A stretch of 64,000 bases of DNA from Deltaproteobacteria bacterium (GCA_020848905.1 JADLHG010000031.1:372001-436000), one strand, 5' to 3'. Shown: positions 50,299 through 59,360, numbered from the stretch's first letter. Made by a program: numbers and translations. Notes: a model not told the origin generated them from the letters alone.

Positions 50299-51729
50299 AT
50301 GACCACCCCGGCGGCGGCGCTGCCGGCGGGGACGATCCTCGGTGAGCGATACGAGCTCCTGCGGGTCATCGGCCGCGGGGCCATGGGGACCGTCTACGAG
50401 GCCCGGCACCTCGTCCTGGGGCGCCGCCTCGCGGTGAAGGTCCTGAATCCCGACGCCGGGACCGCGACGCTCCGCGAACGCTTCTTCCACGAGGCCCGCG
50501 CGGCGGGCGCCATCACGCACGAGCACATCGTCCAGGTACACGACTTCGGGCTAGTGGAGGGGAGCGACCAGCCTTACCTGGTGATGGAGTACGTGGACGG
50601 GGAGACCCTCGACGCGTACCTCCAGCGGGAGGCGCCGGTGCCGCCGGAGGACGCGGTCGAGCTCGGGGCCCAGGTCCTCTCGGCGCTGGCGCTGGTCCAC
50701 GGCGCGGGGCTCATGCACCGTGACATCAAGCCCGCGAACATCATGCTCGCGCGCGGAAGGCGTCCCCGACTCTTCGCCAAGCTCCTCGACTTCGGCATCG
50801 CGCGGGCGCTGCACGGGGACTGGCATCGGCCGGACCTCACGCGCGTAGATCAGGTGCTCGGCACGCCGGCCTATCTGTCACCCGAGCAGGCCGCGGGGGG
50901 CCCGGTGGATGCGCGCTGGGACCTCTGGGCCGTGGCGACGATCATGTACGAGCTCCTCTCGGGGGAGCTCCCGTTTCGGCTCGAGAGCATGCAGCAGGTC
51001 GCCGAGGACATCGCGAACTGCCGGCTCATCCCGCTGCGGCAGCGGCGGCCGGAGCTGCCCGCGTGGCTCCTCGAGGTGCTCGAGCGTGCGCATCACCCGG
51101 CGATGGGAATGCGCTATCCGAACGCGACCTCGTTCCTCCAGGCGCTCGAGCTCAAGCGCGCGGGGGGACCGGGCGAGGCGGACTGGGGCACGCTCACCAC
51201 GCCCTTCATGCGGGTCACGTCGCTTCCGCCGCCCGCGGAGCTCATGAGCCGCCTGTCTGCCACCTCGCCCCGACGTGCCCCGGAGTCGCCGAAACCGGCC
51301 AGCGCGGGTCCGTCGGCGGTGGAGCTCCGGCCGGCGAACGAGACGCGCGGGCGCCAGGCGTCCTCGGCAGGGACCTGGGAGGATCTGAATACCTCACCGG
51401 AGGGGCTCTACCCGGCGACGCGGGAGGCGAGCGGCTCGCTCGACGACCTCCAGGATGCGGACGAGCGGACGCGCGCCGTGCCGCGGCTGGCCGGTCCCGC
51501 GGCGAGCAGCCCCCCGAAGGCGCGTCGCGGGCCCCCCGTGCCCGAGGAGCTGCGCCTAGAACCCGAGACCAGCTCCGAGGACGTGCCCCTTCCGTCCATG
51601 AGCGTGACGCGCAACCCGCGCGGGCTCGCGACGGCCGCGGGCCAGCAGCGGACCTGGCTCGTCGTCGGTTTGGCCGCGCTGCTCCTCGTCGCCGCGACGA
51701 CGATCCTCGTGCTGGTCCTCGTGGAGTAG
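50299..51729 (+). CDS. Tail-anchored Ser/Thr protein kinase
   Basis: A 476-aa kinase. Domain about 18-270: IGRGAMGTVY, K47 (LAVKVL), HRDIKPAN with H140 and D142, LLDFGIARAL, YLSPEQ. A long Pro/Ser/Glu-rich linker follows, then a hydrophobic segment (LVVGLAALLLVAATTILVL) ending at the C-terminus, so no periplasmic domain exists. This is the second tail-anchored kinase in the window. The ATG at 50299 follows GAGGAG and is preferred over 50245. A Cys-rich lipoprotein follows 34 bp later. Linker Ser/Thr residues are likely autophosphorylation sites (inference). Confidence 0.92.
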   Translation: MTTPAAALPAGTILGERYELLRVIGRGAMGTVYEARHLVLGRRLAVKVLNPDAGTATLRERFFHEARAAGAITHEHIVQVHDFGLVEGSDQPYLVMEYVDGETLDAYLQREAPVPPEDAVELGAQVLSALALVHGAGLMHRDIKPANIMLARGRRPRLFAKLLDFGIARALHGDWHRPDLTRVDQVLGTPAYLSPEQAAGGPVDARWDLWAVATIMYELLSGELPFRLESMQQVAEDIANCRLIPLRQRRPELPAWLLEVLERAHHPAMGMRYPNATSFLQALELKRAGGPGEADWGTLTTPFMRVTSLPPPAELMSRLSATSPRRAPESPKPASAGPSAVELRPANETRGRQASSAGTWEDLNTSPEGLYPATREASGSLDDLQDADERTRAVPRLAGPAASSPPKARRGPPVPEELRLEPETSSEDVPLPSMSVTRNPRGLATAAGQQRTWLVVGLAALLLVAATTILVLVLVE

Positions 51730-51763
51730 GGTTGGTACGCTCGTTCATCGACGGAGGAAACGA

Positions 51764-53092
51764 ATGACTCGACGGGAAACCGGCGTGGGGCTGGCGTTGG
51801 CCCTGGCCCTCGCGTGCGGCTGCAAGGGGAGCTCGGGGACGCCGGATGCGGCTCCGAGTCCGACGCGAGACGCAGCGGCTGTCGACGCGGCCGGGGACGC
51901 GGGACGAGACGCGGCGCCCGATGCGGCGGTGGCGCCGGACCTCGGGCTGGAGAGCAACCTGGGACAGGGGTGCTCGGGAAACGCCACCTGCAAGAAGGGC
52001 TCGCCCCTGTGCATCATGATGGACTTCGATCGCGGGCTCGGCATCTGCAGTCGCGCCTGCAAGCCCGATAGCCCCGCGACGCCCCTCGCCAACGAGGACG
52101 ACTGTCCCGAAGGCTACGTCTGCGGCGCCTTCCGCTTCACGAGCGGGACCTCGAACTACTGCCTCAAGAAGTGCACTCCCAGCCTGACGCAGAACCCGTG
52201 TCCGTCGTCGAGCGGGCAGACCTGCCACCCCCTCTCCACGCGCTACGCCAGCCTGAAGCAGGCCGTCTGCTGGTATCTGGCCTGCAAGGACGGCAAGGAC
52301 TGCCCCGTCTACGCGAACAAGACCTGCGCGGGCGATCCCGACTGCGCCGCCGTGGCGAGCGATGCGTTCTGCGACCTCGACCAGAAGCGCTGCGCGCGGC
52401 CCGGCAACTGCACGAAGGGCGGTCTGTGCGGGCCGCACGCGTTCGGGTCGGCCAAGGCCAAGGTGGGAGATCCCTGCGCGAGCGACCTCGATTGCCCGAA
52501 CAGCGGAGCGTGCCTCGAGGAGGCGGCGGACAAGACGGCCATCGGACCGAGCTACCACAACGGCTACTGCACGGTGCGCAATTGCGCCTTCGGCAAGGCG
52601 GTGCCCGAGTTCGCCTGTCCGACGGGGAGCACCTGCGCCCAGATGTACTACGGGGGGCTGTGCATGAAGAGCTGCACGCTCGCGAGCGCGAACGATTGCC
52701 GCGGTCACGGGGCGGACAAGGGGGGCGACTACGAATGCTACGCCTACGACGCGATCTCCGTGGGGGGGGTGCCGGCGGCCGAGACGCCGATCTGCATGAA
52801 CGCCGCGCGGCAGATCTGCTCGGACCTCGGCGGAACGCTCACCTGCGAGAGCTTTGCCGCGAAGGGGAACCCGACGAACATGAGCTGCCGGGACCGCTTC
52901 ACGGGGCAGGCGAAGAGCAATCCGAAGGATCCGAAGGGGGTCTGCCTCGACGATACGGCGAGCGGTCCCTTCCAGCCGGCGCCCGACGGGGGGACGGCCG
53001 ACGCGGCGGTGAAGCGGGATGCCGGGAGTGCCGGGGACGCGGCAGTGAAGCGGGATGGCGGGAGCGCCGGGGACGCGCGGGCCGCGCAGTAG
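51764..53092 (+). CDS. Cysteine-rich lipoprotein
   Basis: A 442-aa lipoprotein with signal peptide and a CGC lipobox (LALACGC), then an Asp/Ala-rich linker (DAAAVDAAGDAGRDAAPDAA). The mature region holds about 30 cysteines in short loops (CKKGSPLCIM, CPEGYVC, CNNxC-like patterns and GDPCASDLDCPNSGACL), typical of secreted myxobacterial Cys-rich proteins of the type that carry DCxxGxxC motifs, likely held by disulphides. The C-terminus carries a duplicated 12-residue motif. GGAGG precedes the ATG. It probably forms an operon with the kinase upstream. Function is unknown. Confidence 0.88.
   Translation: MTRRETGVGLALALALACGCKGSSGTPDAAPSPTRDAAAVDAAGDAGRDAAPDAAVAPDLGLESNLGQGCSGNATCKKGSPLCIMMDFDRGLGICSRACKPDSPATPLANEDDCPEGYVCGAFRFTSGTSNYCLKKCTPSLTQNPCPSSSGQTCHPLSTRYASLKQAVCWYLACKDGKDCPVYANKTCAGDPDCAAVASDAFCDLDQKRCARPGNCTKGGLCGPHAFGSAKAKVGDPCASDLDCPNSGACLEEAADKTAIGPSYHNGYCTVRNCAFGKAVPEFACPTGSTCAQMYYGGLCMKSCTLASANDCRGHGADKGGDYECYAYDAISVGGVPAAETPICMNAARQICSDLGGTLTCESFAAKGNPTNMSCRDRFTGQAKSNPKDPKGVCLDDTASGPFQPAPDGGTADAAVKRDAGSAGDAAVKRDGGSAGDARAAQ
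53003..53074 (+). repeat. Two 36-bp tandem repeats in lipoprotein tail
   Basis: Units 53003-53038 and 53039-53074 differ at a few bases and code AAVKRDxGSAGD twice, an in-frame duplication. Confidence 0.85.
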
Positions 53093-53123
53093 CTACGTCA
53101 GACAGAACGCCGTTGGCGCGTGC

Positions 53124-53147
53124 CTGGACCGCGTTCGGTAGGTCCAG
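53124..53147. terminator. Possible bidirectional terminator
   Basis: Perfect 7-bp stem CTGGACC / GGTCCAG with a 10-nt loop, between the convergent lipoprotein and PilZ genes. No T-tract. Confidence 0.4.
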
Positions 53148-53149
53148 CG

Positions 53150-53650
53150 CTACGGGCCGTCCTGCGCGAGCGTAGCGAGATACTGGAGGAAGAGCTCCTC
53201 GAAGATCGCGCGGAGCTGCTTTCGAGCGTCGCTCGACGGCTCGACGAACTGAAGCCCGGCCTTGGGCTGGCCATCCTCGTCGTCGATCTTCCACGCCACG
53301 CGGCACGTGCACTCCAGCGGGAACCGCTTCCCCCCGAGAGAGAGCTCCTCGAGGACGATCGGTTGATCGATGACCCAGAGGTGGCCTGCGAGGGCCAGGC
53401 CGCCGAGGCCCATCTCCGTCGCGGCGCAGGTGATGCTCGCCCCACCGACGCGGAAGCGCACCTCGATCTGCGCCGGGATGCGCAGGAAGCGCCGCCGCTC
53501 GTCCCCCGGGTGCTGGTTCAGACGATCCATGAGCGCCGAGATCAGCGCCTGCCGGCGCGCGGACCCCGACTCGGGCAGAGGAGCTCCGTGTCGCTGGCGT
53601 TCGAGGTCGAGGAGCTCGGCGGCTAACCGGTTCAGCTCGGGGTCGTCCAT
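53150..53650 (-). CDS. PilZ-like domain protein
   Basis: A 166-aa protein. A helical N-terminus (LNRLAAELLDLERQR) precedes a PilZ-type beta-barrel: DERRRFLRIPAQIEVRFRVG contains the RxxxR c-di-GMP motif, followed by an altered second motif (ATEMGLGGLAL instead of D/N-x-S-x-x-G). FPLECTCRVAWKIDD and KAGLQFVEPSSDARKQL complete the fold. Binding of c-di-GMP is possible but weakened by the second motif. It lies 3 bp after the M50-like protease gene and is the last gene of that operon. Confidence 0.85.
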   Translation of the reverse strand: MDDPELNRLAAELLDLERQRHGAPLPESGSARRQALISALMDRLNQHPGDERRRFLRIPAQIEVRFRVGGASITCAATEMGLGGLALAGHLWVIDQPIVLEELSLGGKRFPLECTCRVAWKIDDEDGQPKAGLQFVEPSSDARKQLRAIFEELFLQYLATLAQDGP

Positions 53651-53653
53651 GGC

Positions 53654-54478
53654 CTATTTCTCTCCCCGCCGGAGGGATCCCGTCAACCCGCGTCTCCGCC
53701 CGAGCCCGTGGAGGAGCTCGACCAGTCCCAGGTAGAGGAGCTGGAAGAGCGCGACCAGGAGCCAGAGGGCGGCGACGGCCGGCAGCAGCGCGAGCGAGGC
53801 GCGGGTCGAATGGCCCGCCAGGCCGGCGAGGGCGCAGGCGAGGGCCCCACCGAAGAGCACGAGCAGCAGCCCTGGCAGACCGTTCCGGCAGTCCGCGGCG
53901 CTCGGGGCCAGGTGGCTCGCCACGCAGACGCCGAGGTAGAGCTGCAGCGGCAGCAGCGCCGTGCGGTCGACCCATACGGCCTGGCCGAGCGCGGCGAGCA
54001 GCTGGTGCAACGCGCCGGGCAGCGCGTCGAGGCGGTCGAGCGCCCCGAGCCGACACGCGCGAAGGTAGAGGTCCGCGAGCGCGGGACCGGGGAGCATCCA
54101 CACGAGGAGCGCGACGAGCGCTGCGCCGCCCGAGAGGAGCGGGGCGATGGCGATGAAGAAGCTGCCGAGGCGCTGGTAGAGACTGCGGCGCGAGTAGGCG
54201 TGGCGCACGTAACCGAGAGTCCCCGACTCGGGGTCGGGCTCGAAGAGCGCCCAGGCGAGGATGCGATGGCCGAAGAGGCGCGCGAGCGCGAGGTGGCCCA
54301 GTTCGTGGACCGGAACCCCCAGCCACCCGGTGAGCAGCACGGCGCGCCAGCCCAGGCGGCGGGCGAGCTGGCGGCCTACGGCGCGTTCGCCGAGGTGCAG
54401 GACCAGCAGCAGCGCGGCCAGCCCGCAGAGCGTGAGCGCGGCCGCGAGGAGGTTGTCGAGGATGAGCGGCCAAGGCAC
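53654..54478 (-). CDS. Integral membrane metalloprotease, M50-like
   Basis: A 274-aa polytopic protein with several hydrophobic helices. The motif VHELGH (H58, E59, H62) lies in the second helix region, as in site-2-type metalloproteases that cut membrane proteins. The expected downstream Asp of the LDG motif was not clearly located, so the protein may be a divergent M50B member or a pseudoenzyme. It starts at GTG 54478. It lies 94 bp after the coiled-coil gene and 3 bp before the PilZ gene. The substrate is unknown. Confidence 0.8.
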   Translation of the reverse strand: MPWPLILDNLLAAALTLCGLAALLLVLHLGERAVGRQLARRLGWRAVLLTGWLGVPVHELGHLALARLFGHRILAWALFEPDPESGTLGYVRHAYSRRSLYQRLGSFFIAIAPLLSGGAALVALLVWMLPGPALADLYLRACRLGALDRLDALPGALHQLLAALGQAVWVDRTALLPLQLYLGVCVASHLAPSAADCRNGLPGLLLVLFGGALACALAGLAGHSTRASLALLPAVAALWLLVALFQLLYLGLVELLHGLGRRRGLTGSLRRGEK

Positions 54479-54572
54479 CCGTCGACGATGGGATGCGCCG
54501 GCGGGCGGGGCAAGAATTCGGGAGCGGACGGGGAGGTGGCGGGCCCGGAGGCTCCCGCCGGAGGAAACGCGG

Positions 54573-55505
54573 CTAGAGCGTCGCGCTCAGGTTGGCGGTA
54601 GCGCCGTCCAGCGCGCGATCGTTCGGCGAGCGCAGCCCGTAGGTGGCGAGCGCCATGGTCTCGCCCGCGTACTCGAAGGTGCGGCCGGCGATGACGCCGT
54701 GCCCATCCTGCAGCCGGAAGGCCTTGACCTGGCCGAAAGGCACCATGCCGCGGAGCTGCCCGCCCAGCACCGAGAAGAGCTGGGCCGCTGCCGCGACCCC
54801 TTCCTTGAGGTTCGGCTCGCCGGCCGCGGCGACGACCATGCCGTTCGTATCCGCCACCACCGCGGTCTTCTGCCCTTCGCCCTCGAGCAGGAGGCGCAGG
54901 ATGCCGTCCGGCGTGCCGTCGGACTGCGAGAAGAGCTCCACCGCCTCCTCGAGGCTGCTGCCACCGGCGGGGCGCTGGCTCGACAGCTCCGCGCGCAGGC
55001 GCTGCAGCTCCTCGCCGCGGCCGGTGAGCTGCTGCCGGAGCGACGCCTGCTCCTGCTGCACGGTCGCGAGCTCGTGCTCGAGCTGAGCCGCGCGCTGCTG
55101 CGCTTCGTCGGCGGCGCCCTGCGCCTGCTGCGCCCGTCCCTCGGCCTGCTGCTTGGCCGCCAGGTAGCCGCTCGCTTGCTCGGCGGCCTTTGCCGCGGCC
55201 GACTCGCTCTCCTTGAGCTGCTCCTCGGCCTTCTTGGCCTCGGCGCGGAGCTTCTCGAGCTCCTTCTCGAGGCCCTTCGCCTTCTCTCCGGCGGACTTCT
55301 GGCCTTCCTCCGCCTTGGCGCGTGCCTCCTTCAAGGAGGCGGCCTCCGCGGCCTCCTTCTGCACTTTCTCCAGCGTCTTCTCGAGCTCTTCGGCCCTGGC
55401 CTCCGCCGTGGCGGCAGCCTTTTTCGAGCTGGACAACGCGATTACGTAGCCCAGGATTCCGCCCGCGAGGGCCGCTCCCCCGATGAAGATGGGCGCGTTC
55501 TGCAT
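54573..55505 (-). CDS. Membrane-anchored coiled-coil protein with Roadblock-like C-terminus
   Basis: A 310-aa protein: one N-terminal membrane helix (FIGGAALAGGILGYVIAL), a ~155-residue continuous coiled coil rich in Glu/Lys/Ala/Gln, and a C-terminal alpha/beta domain of about 115 residues (KTAVVADTNGMVVAAAGE; EGVAAAAQLFSVL; AFRLQDGHGVIAGRTFEYAG) that resembles Roadblock/LC7 domains, regulators of small GTPases such as MglA. The Roadblock call is structural inference. The promoter at 55542-55570 and GGAGG upstream support the ATG at 55505. Confidence 0.78.
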   Translation of the reverse strand: MQNAPIFIGGAALAGGILGYVIALSSSKKAAATAEARAEELEKTLEKVQKEAAEAASLKEARAKAEEGQKSAGEKAKGLEKELEKLRAEAKKAEEQLKESESAAAKAAEQASGYLAAKQQAEGRAQQAQGAADEAQQRAAQLEHELATVQQEQASLRQQLTGRGEELQRLRAELSSQRPAGGSSLEEAVELFSQSDGTPDGILRLLLEGEGQKTAVVADTNGMVVAAAGEPNLKEGVAAAAQLFSVLGGQLRGMVPFGQVKAFRLQDGHGVIAGRTFEYAGETMALATYGLRSPNDRALDGATANLSATL

Positions 55506-55541
55506 GCACCGCCTCCGATGTTCTTGCTGAGATTGGCCCTG

Positions 55542-55570
55542 AGACTACGCGGCTCGTCCGAGGACGTCAA
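55542..55570 (-). promoter_or_regulatory. Promoter of the coiled-coil/M50/PilZ operon
   Basis: TTGACG (55570-55565), 17-bp spacer, TAGTCT (55547-55542). The predicted start near 55535 gives a 30-nt leader with GGAGG. Confidence 0.6.
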
Positions 55571-55607
55571 ATGCGGTGCGAGCGCCGGGCGTGCGGATGG
55601 CCTCGTT

Positions 55608-57332
55608 TCAGCGACTGAGACTCGGGGCGTGGCGGGTGTCTCCCGGGGTGGCGGCGAAGACGCGGTAGGCGCCCGCCGGGACGCTGAGCGGGACGGGCGC
55701 CTCGAGAAGGTAGCTGCCGTCGGGGCCCGTCACGGTGGCCCCGAGCTGCGCCTCGGCGCTCTGGCCGTCGCGGCTCAGGTAGATCTCCACGCGCAGGCCG
55801 GCAGCTCCGCGGCCGCCGGCGAGCACCCGGCCCGAGACGCGCACCCGCTCGCCGCGCTGGGCGCGGTCTAGATTGCAGTGCGCGGTGATCTGCGTGGCCA
55901 CGCGCCCGGGCGGGGCTCCGGGCGCTCCCGGCTCCGCCGCACCCGAGGCGCCGGGAAAGGCCCCCACGGCTTCGGGGTCCGCGCCTCCCGCCGAAGGCTT
56001 CCGCTCGCGTTCCGACCCCGCGGCCTCCGAACCCTCGGCGCCGGGTGCCGACCCCGCCGCTCCGCCCGCCGCGCCGGCTCCGTTCGACGGAGCGCCGTTC
56101 GGCCGCGAGAACGACCGCAGCGAGGTGCGTCGGGGGCCCGCGGCGGCCGCGGCGCGCTGGCTCGGGCTCAGACCCGTGACGCGGCCGAGGAGCTGGCTGT
56201 AGCCCCCCTGGTAGCTCGAGGGGCGCGGGAAGGGGTCGGGGCCGGGCCGGTGCATCACCTTGCCGTCGGCGCCCGAGATCTCGAGCGCGCTCGACGCGCC
56301 GCCGAGGTCGATGCGGATCCATCCGAGACGAGGCACGAAGACCTCGGTGAAGACGTGCGCCTCGTTCTGCACGTAGCGCGCGGGGATCCCGAGCGCCTGC
56401 GTGGTGACCACGAAGGCGAAGCTGCGGTGGCGGCAGACCCCTTTCTGACTGAGCGCCAGGTCGAGGTAGGTGTCCCCCGTGAGGCGCGGAAGCGGTCCGG
56501 GCGTGAAGTTCCGGAAGTAGGCCACCAGCCGGTCGAGTTGCTCGGCGAGCGGCGCGCTCGCGGACACGCCGAGGTGTTTCAGGACGCGCGCGGCGCGCTT
56601 CGCGACCTGGGCGGGGAGGCTCGGACGGAGGGTGGATGGGACCTGCGCGGCGGTGACCCCCAGCGGGAGCTCGGGGGCGAAGTAGTGCCGCGGGGCGTCG
56701 GTCACGAAGACCAGCTTGAGGAGGCCGTCGTGGTCGGCGCGCGCCCAGAGGTTGTCCGCTCCGTCGCGGAAGAACTGCACCACCGACGGGGGCGAGGCCT
56801 GGTAGCTCACGATCTGGGCCTCCGCCGAGACCGACGGAAGGGGGACCGCCTCGCCGCGCCGAGCCCGGAGCAGGACGTGTCCCCAGAAGGCCTCGCGGTC
56901 GGGTGGGGTGGGGCGTCGCGCGAGCGGGAGCGGATGGAGGCGCGGGTCGGCCACGCGCAGGCGGTCGTCGGCCTCCACGCGGTCGAAGGCCGCCACGCGC
57001 TTGAAGGGGACCACGCTCGGGTTGAACTCCTCCGGGTAGCGGAGGGTCCCGTCGTGCGTGGTGGTGCGGTCGGGGCGCGCCTGCGTGGAGCGGTCGCCCG
57101 CGCCGTGGATGGGTTGCCCTGGTGACGAGGGAGCGCTCGCCTCGGGCCGCGGCAGCCGCGTGTCTTCGAGCTGGAGATACTCGGGGAGCTTGCCCTCCCG
57201 GGGCCAGCTCGGTGGGCCGGCTTGCCCCGGCGGGGCCACGTACTCGTGCGCGATGGGCTCCGCAGAGGCGCGCCCCGCGAGCAGGCTCGCGACGAGGGCG
57301 CCGGCGAGCAGCGAGCGGCGCTTGCGCGTCAT
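55608..57332 (-). CDS. Exported transglutaminase-like protein
   Basis: A 574-aa protein with signal peptide (SLLAGALVASLLAGRASA). The transglutaminase core shows the triad C300 in KGVCRHRSFAFV, H326 in NEAHVFTEVFVP and D342 in WIRIDLGGASS. Bacterial enzymes of this fold act as cysteine proteases or cross-linkers. A Gly/Ala/Pro linker follows, then a C-terminal Ig-like domain (RVRVSGRVLAGGRGAAGLRV; TGPDGSYLLEAPVPL). The start ATG overlaps the stop of the TonB-like gene by 4 bp, so the pair is coupled. It may process or cross-link envelope proteins with its partner. Confidence 0.9.
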   Translation of the reverse strand: MTRKRRSLLAGALVASLLAGRASAEPIAHEYVAPPGQAGPPSWPREGKLPEYLQLEDTRLPRPEASAPSSPGQPIHGAGDRSTQARPDRTTTHDGTLRYPEEFNPSVVPFKRVAAFDRVEADDRLRVADPRLHPLPLARRPTPPDREAFWGHVLLRARRGEAVPLPSVSAEAQIVSYQASPPSVVQFFRDGADNLWARADHDGLLKLVFVTDAPRHYFAPELPLGVTAAQVPSTLRPSLPAQVAKRAARVLKHLGVSASAPLAEQLDRLVAYFRNFTPGPLPRLTGDTYLDLALSQKGVCRHRSFAFVVTTQALGIPARYVQNEAHVFTEVFVPRLGWIRIDLGGASSALEISGADGKVMHRPGPDPFPRPSSYQGGYSQLLGRVTGLSPSQRAAAAAGPRRTSLRSFSRPNGAPSNGAGAAGGAAGSAPGAEGSEAAGSERERKPSAGGADPEAVGAFPGASGAAEPGAPGAPPGRVATQITAHCNLDRAQRGERVRVSGRVLAGGRGAAGLRVEIYLSRDGQSAEAQLGATVTGPDGSYLLEAPVPLSVPAGAYRVFAATPGDTRHAPSLSR

Positions 57333-59353
57333 CGGTTGATCCCCACCACGAGCCATCGCCCCTTGCGCTGCTCGAGGAGCAGCACGAGTCGCGTCCGGCC
57401 CAACGTGGCGTGCGAGGCCAGCATCGGCGTCCCGTAGCTCATTCCGGGCGGGAGCTCTCCGAGCTGCTGGCGCGCTTCCATGGCCGTGAGCAGCCGCATC
57501 CCCACGAGCCGGCGGTCGGGCAGCTCCGTCACGAGGTCCTTCAGCATCCGCTCGAGCTCGGCCCGCGAGCGCGTGACCGCCCGGCCCTGCGCCAGAAAGG
57601 GGCCTCCCGCCTGCTCGGCCATCCGCTTCGCGTCGCCCGCTCCGAGGGCCGCCAAGAAGGCGCGCGCCACCCGTTCGGCAGCCGGGTCGCGGCTGCTCAC
57701 CACGGGGCCGCCTCCGCCCGTCGGAGCCTGGCTCTTGGGCGCAGCCGGGCGTTTCGGTGCGGCTGGCGCGTCGCCGCCTGCGCCACCGCTGCCGAGCGGT
57801 CCCATCGGGACCTGGACCGGGCCGCGGGGCGGGGGCCGGTTGAGCCGGCGCAGCACGCGCGGGGAGGTCTCCTGCTTCACCTCGGCGGGGTTGGTGTCGA
57901 TGGGGCCCTTCGGCGGCGTGGTCAGGATGTACGGGTCCACGCCGAAGGTTCCGCACTGGCGATGGTCCCGATGAAAGCGCCAGTGCAGGTACACCTTGCC
58001 GTCGGCGGAGCGAATCGCGCGCGGGGTCTCGCCGTAGGGCCCGCCGCTGAACACCGTGTCGAGCGCCGCCACGTCGTAGGTCAGTACGCCGCTCGGACGC
58101 ACGATGGTGGCCTTCGCGACCTGACCGTCCGGGTTCACGACCACCTCCACCGTGGTCCAGAGGCTCATGTCGTTCATCGCGTTGCCGTCGGGCTTGCCGT
58201 CGAGGTCCACGAGGAAGCCGAAGCCCCACAGCTTGTGGATCTTGCGGTGCATGCGCGCGATGAAAAGCGCGAACGGGTGAGCGCGCGTACCGAGGGCCGT
58301 CTGATTGCCCGGCTGCACCTCCGGCACGAAGTTCTCGAGCGCCGAGCGGATGCGCTGCCACTTCTTCTGGAAGCCGCCCGCGCCGGCGGAGGTCTCTCGC
58401 TTCGACAGGCGCGCGATCTCGCGTTCCTTCGCCCCTTGCTGGCCGAAGATGCGGTCGAAGGCGCGGTAGTCGGGCCTCAGCTCGAGGCGGCCGGTGGCCG
58501 AGGTCTGCTGCGGCGGCCTGGGCGCCGCAGAGCTCGGGAGGGCCGGGCGCAGCCCGTTCGGCGCGGGGCGAGCGCTCGCCGGCGACGGTTCGCGCGGTGA
58601 CGGGCTCGCGGGGCGCGGTGGCCCACGCATGGTGAGGAGCGGCGGTCGCGAGGCCTGCTCGGGGCGGGACTTTTCGGCCCCGGGACGCGCCTTCTGCGGC
58701 CGATCCTCGGCGATCCGCTCCTTCTTGGCGCCCGGCTGGGCGGCCTTGGAGGGATTCGGCTCGGAGAAGGGCTCGGGCTTCGGGTGGTCCTTCACCAGAT
58801 TCGTGTGCTGTGCCCGCGTCTCGCGCTCGACGCGACGGTCCTTGTCCGAGAGGAAGCGCGCGTGGTCGGGCGGTCGGTCGCTCGCGGGCGTGTTGACCTC
58901 GACCATCTTCAGACGCGGGATCGGCTGGGGTGGGATGGGCTTCGCGGGCTCGGGCTTGTCGGGCTCGGGGGGCTTGGGCTTGGGCTTGGGCGGTTCCAGC
59001 TTGGCGAGGGCCTCGGGCTTTTCGGGCTCCGCCGGCTTCGGCGCGGCCTTGCGCTCCTCGGGGGGCTTCGCCCGTGCCGGCTGCGAGGGAGCTGCGGGGT
59101 CGGGCGCGACGGGCGAGGGCAGGGCGAGCGCCCGGGCCTCCTTCGGGGTCTTGTCGGGGGCGAAGAGCTCCACCTCCATCGGAGGCGGCCGCTCGGGCGG
59201 GGGGGCCGGGTGCCGTGCCGCCAGGTAGAGCAAGAGCAGATGCAGCAGCGCGGAGCCGGACATGGCCCAGCGGGCGAGGGCACGCCTTCGGCTGCTTCGC
59301 GCGAGCGGCGCGAGCGGCGTGGGCCCAAGGCGGCTCTGGGGCGGTGCCGACAT
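57329..59353 (-). CDS. TonB-like energy transducer with extra C-terminal domain
   Basis: A 674-aa protein. One membrane helix (SALLHLLLLYLAA) follows a short basic N-terminus. A long Pro/Lys/Glu-rich stretch (PPKPKPKPPEPDKPEPAKPI) crosses the periplasm. The central TonB-C-like domain runs over about 360-480 (FIARMHRKIHKLW; VEVVVNPDGQVAKATIVRPS; YDVAALDTVF). After another linker the last ~110 residues form an NTF2-like domain (AERVARAFLAALGAGDAKRM; LLLEQRKGRWLVVGIN). No ExbB/ExbD genes are nearby. The promoter places the start at ATG 59353; ATG 59362 overlaps the -10. Confidence 0.85.
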   Translation of the reverse strand: MSAPPQSRLGPTPLAPLARSSRRRALARWAMSGSALLHLLLLYLAARHPAPPPERPPPMEVELFAPDKTPKEARALALPSPVAPDPAAPSQPARAKPPEERKAAPKPAEPEKPEALAKLEPPKPKPKPPEPDKPEPAKPIPPQPIPRLKMVEVNTPASDRPPDHARFLSDKDRRVERETRAQHTNLVKDHPKPEPFSEPNPSKAAQPGAKKERIAEDRPQKARPGAEKSRPEQASRPPLLTMRGPPRPASPSPREPSPASARPAPNGLRPALPSSAAPRPPQQTSATGRLELRPDYRAFDRIFGQQGAKEREIARLSKRETSAGAGGFQKKWQRIRSALENFVPEVQPGNQTALGTRAHPFALFIARMHRKIHKLWGFGFLVDLDGKPDGNAMNDMSLWTTVEVVVNPDGQVAKATIVRPSGVLTYDVAALDTVFSGGPYGETPRAIRSADGKVYLHWRFHRDHRQCGTFGVDPYILTTPPKGPIDTNPAEVKQETSPRVLRRLNRPPPRGPVQVPMGPLGSGGAGGDAPAAPKRPAAPKSQAPTGGGGPVVSSRDPAAERVARAFLAALGAGDAKRMAEQAGGPFLAQGRAVTRSRAELERMLKDLVTELPDRRLVGMRLLTAMEARQQLGELPPGMSYGTPMLASHATLGRTRLVLLLEQRKGRWLVVGINR

Positions 59354-59360
59354 CGCATAC

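Noticed and set aside
23190-51729. Kinase-rich stretch as a defence island
   Set aside because: Kinases are linked to lipoproteins and periplasmic domains, not to nucleases or NTPases; envelope signalling explains them better.
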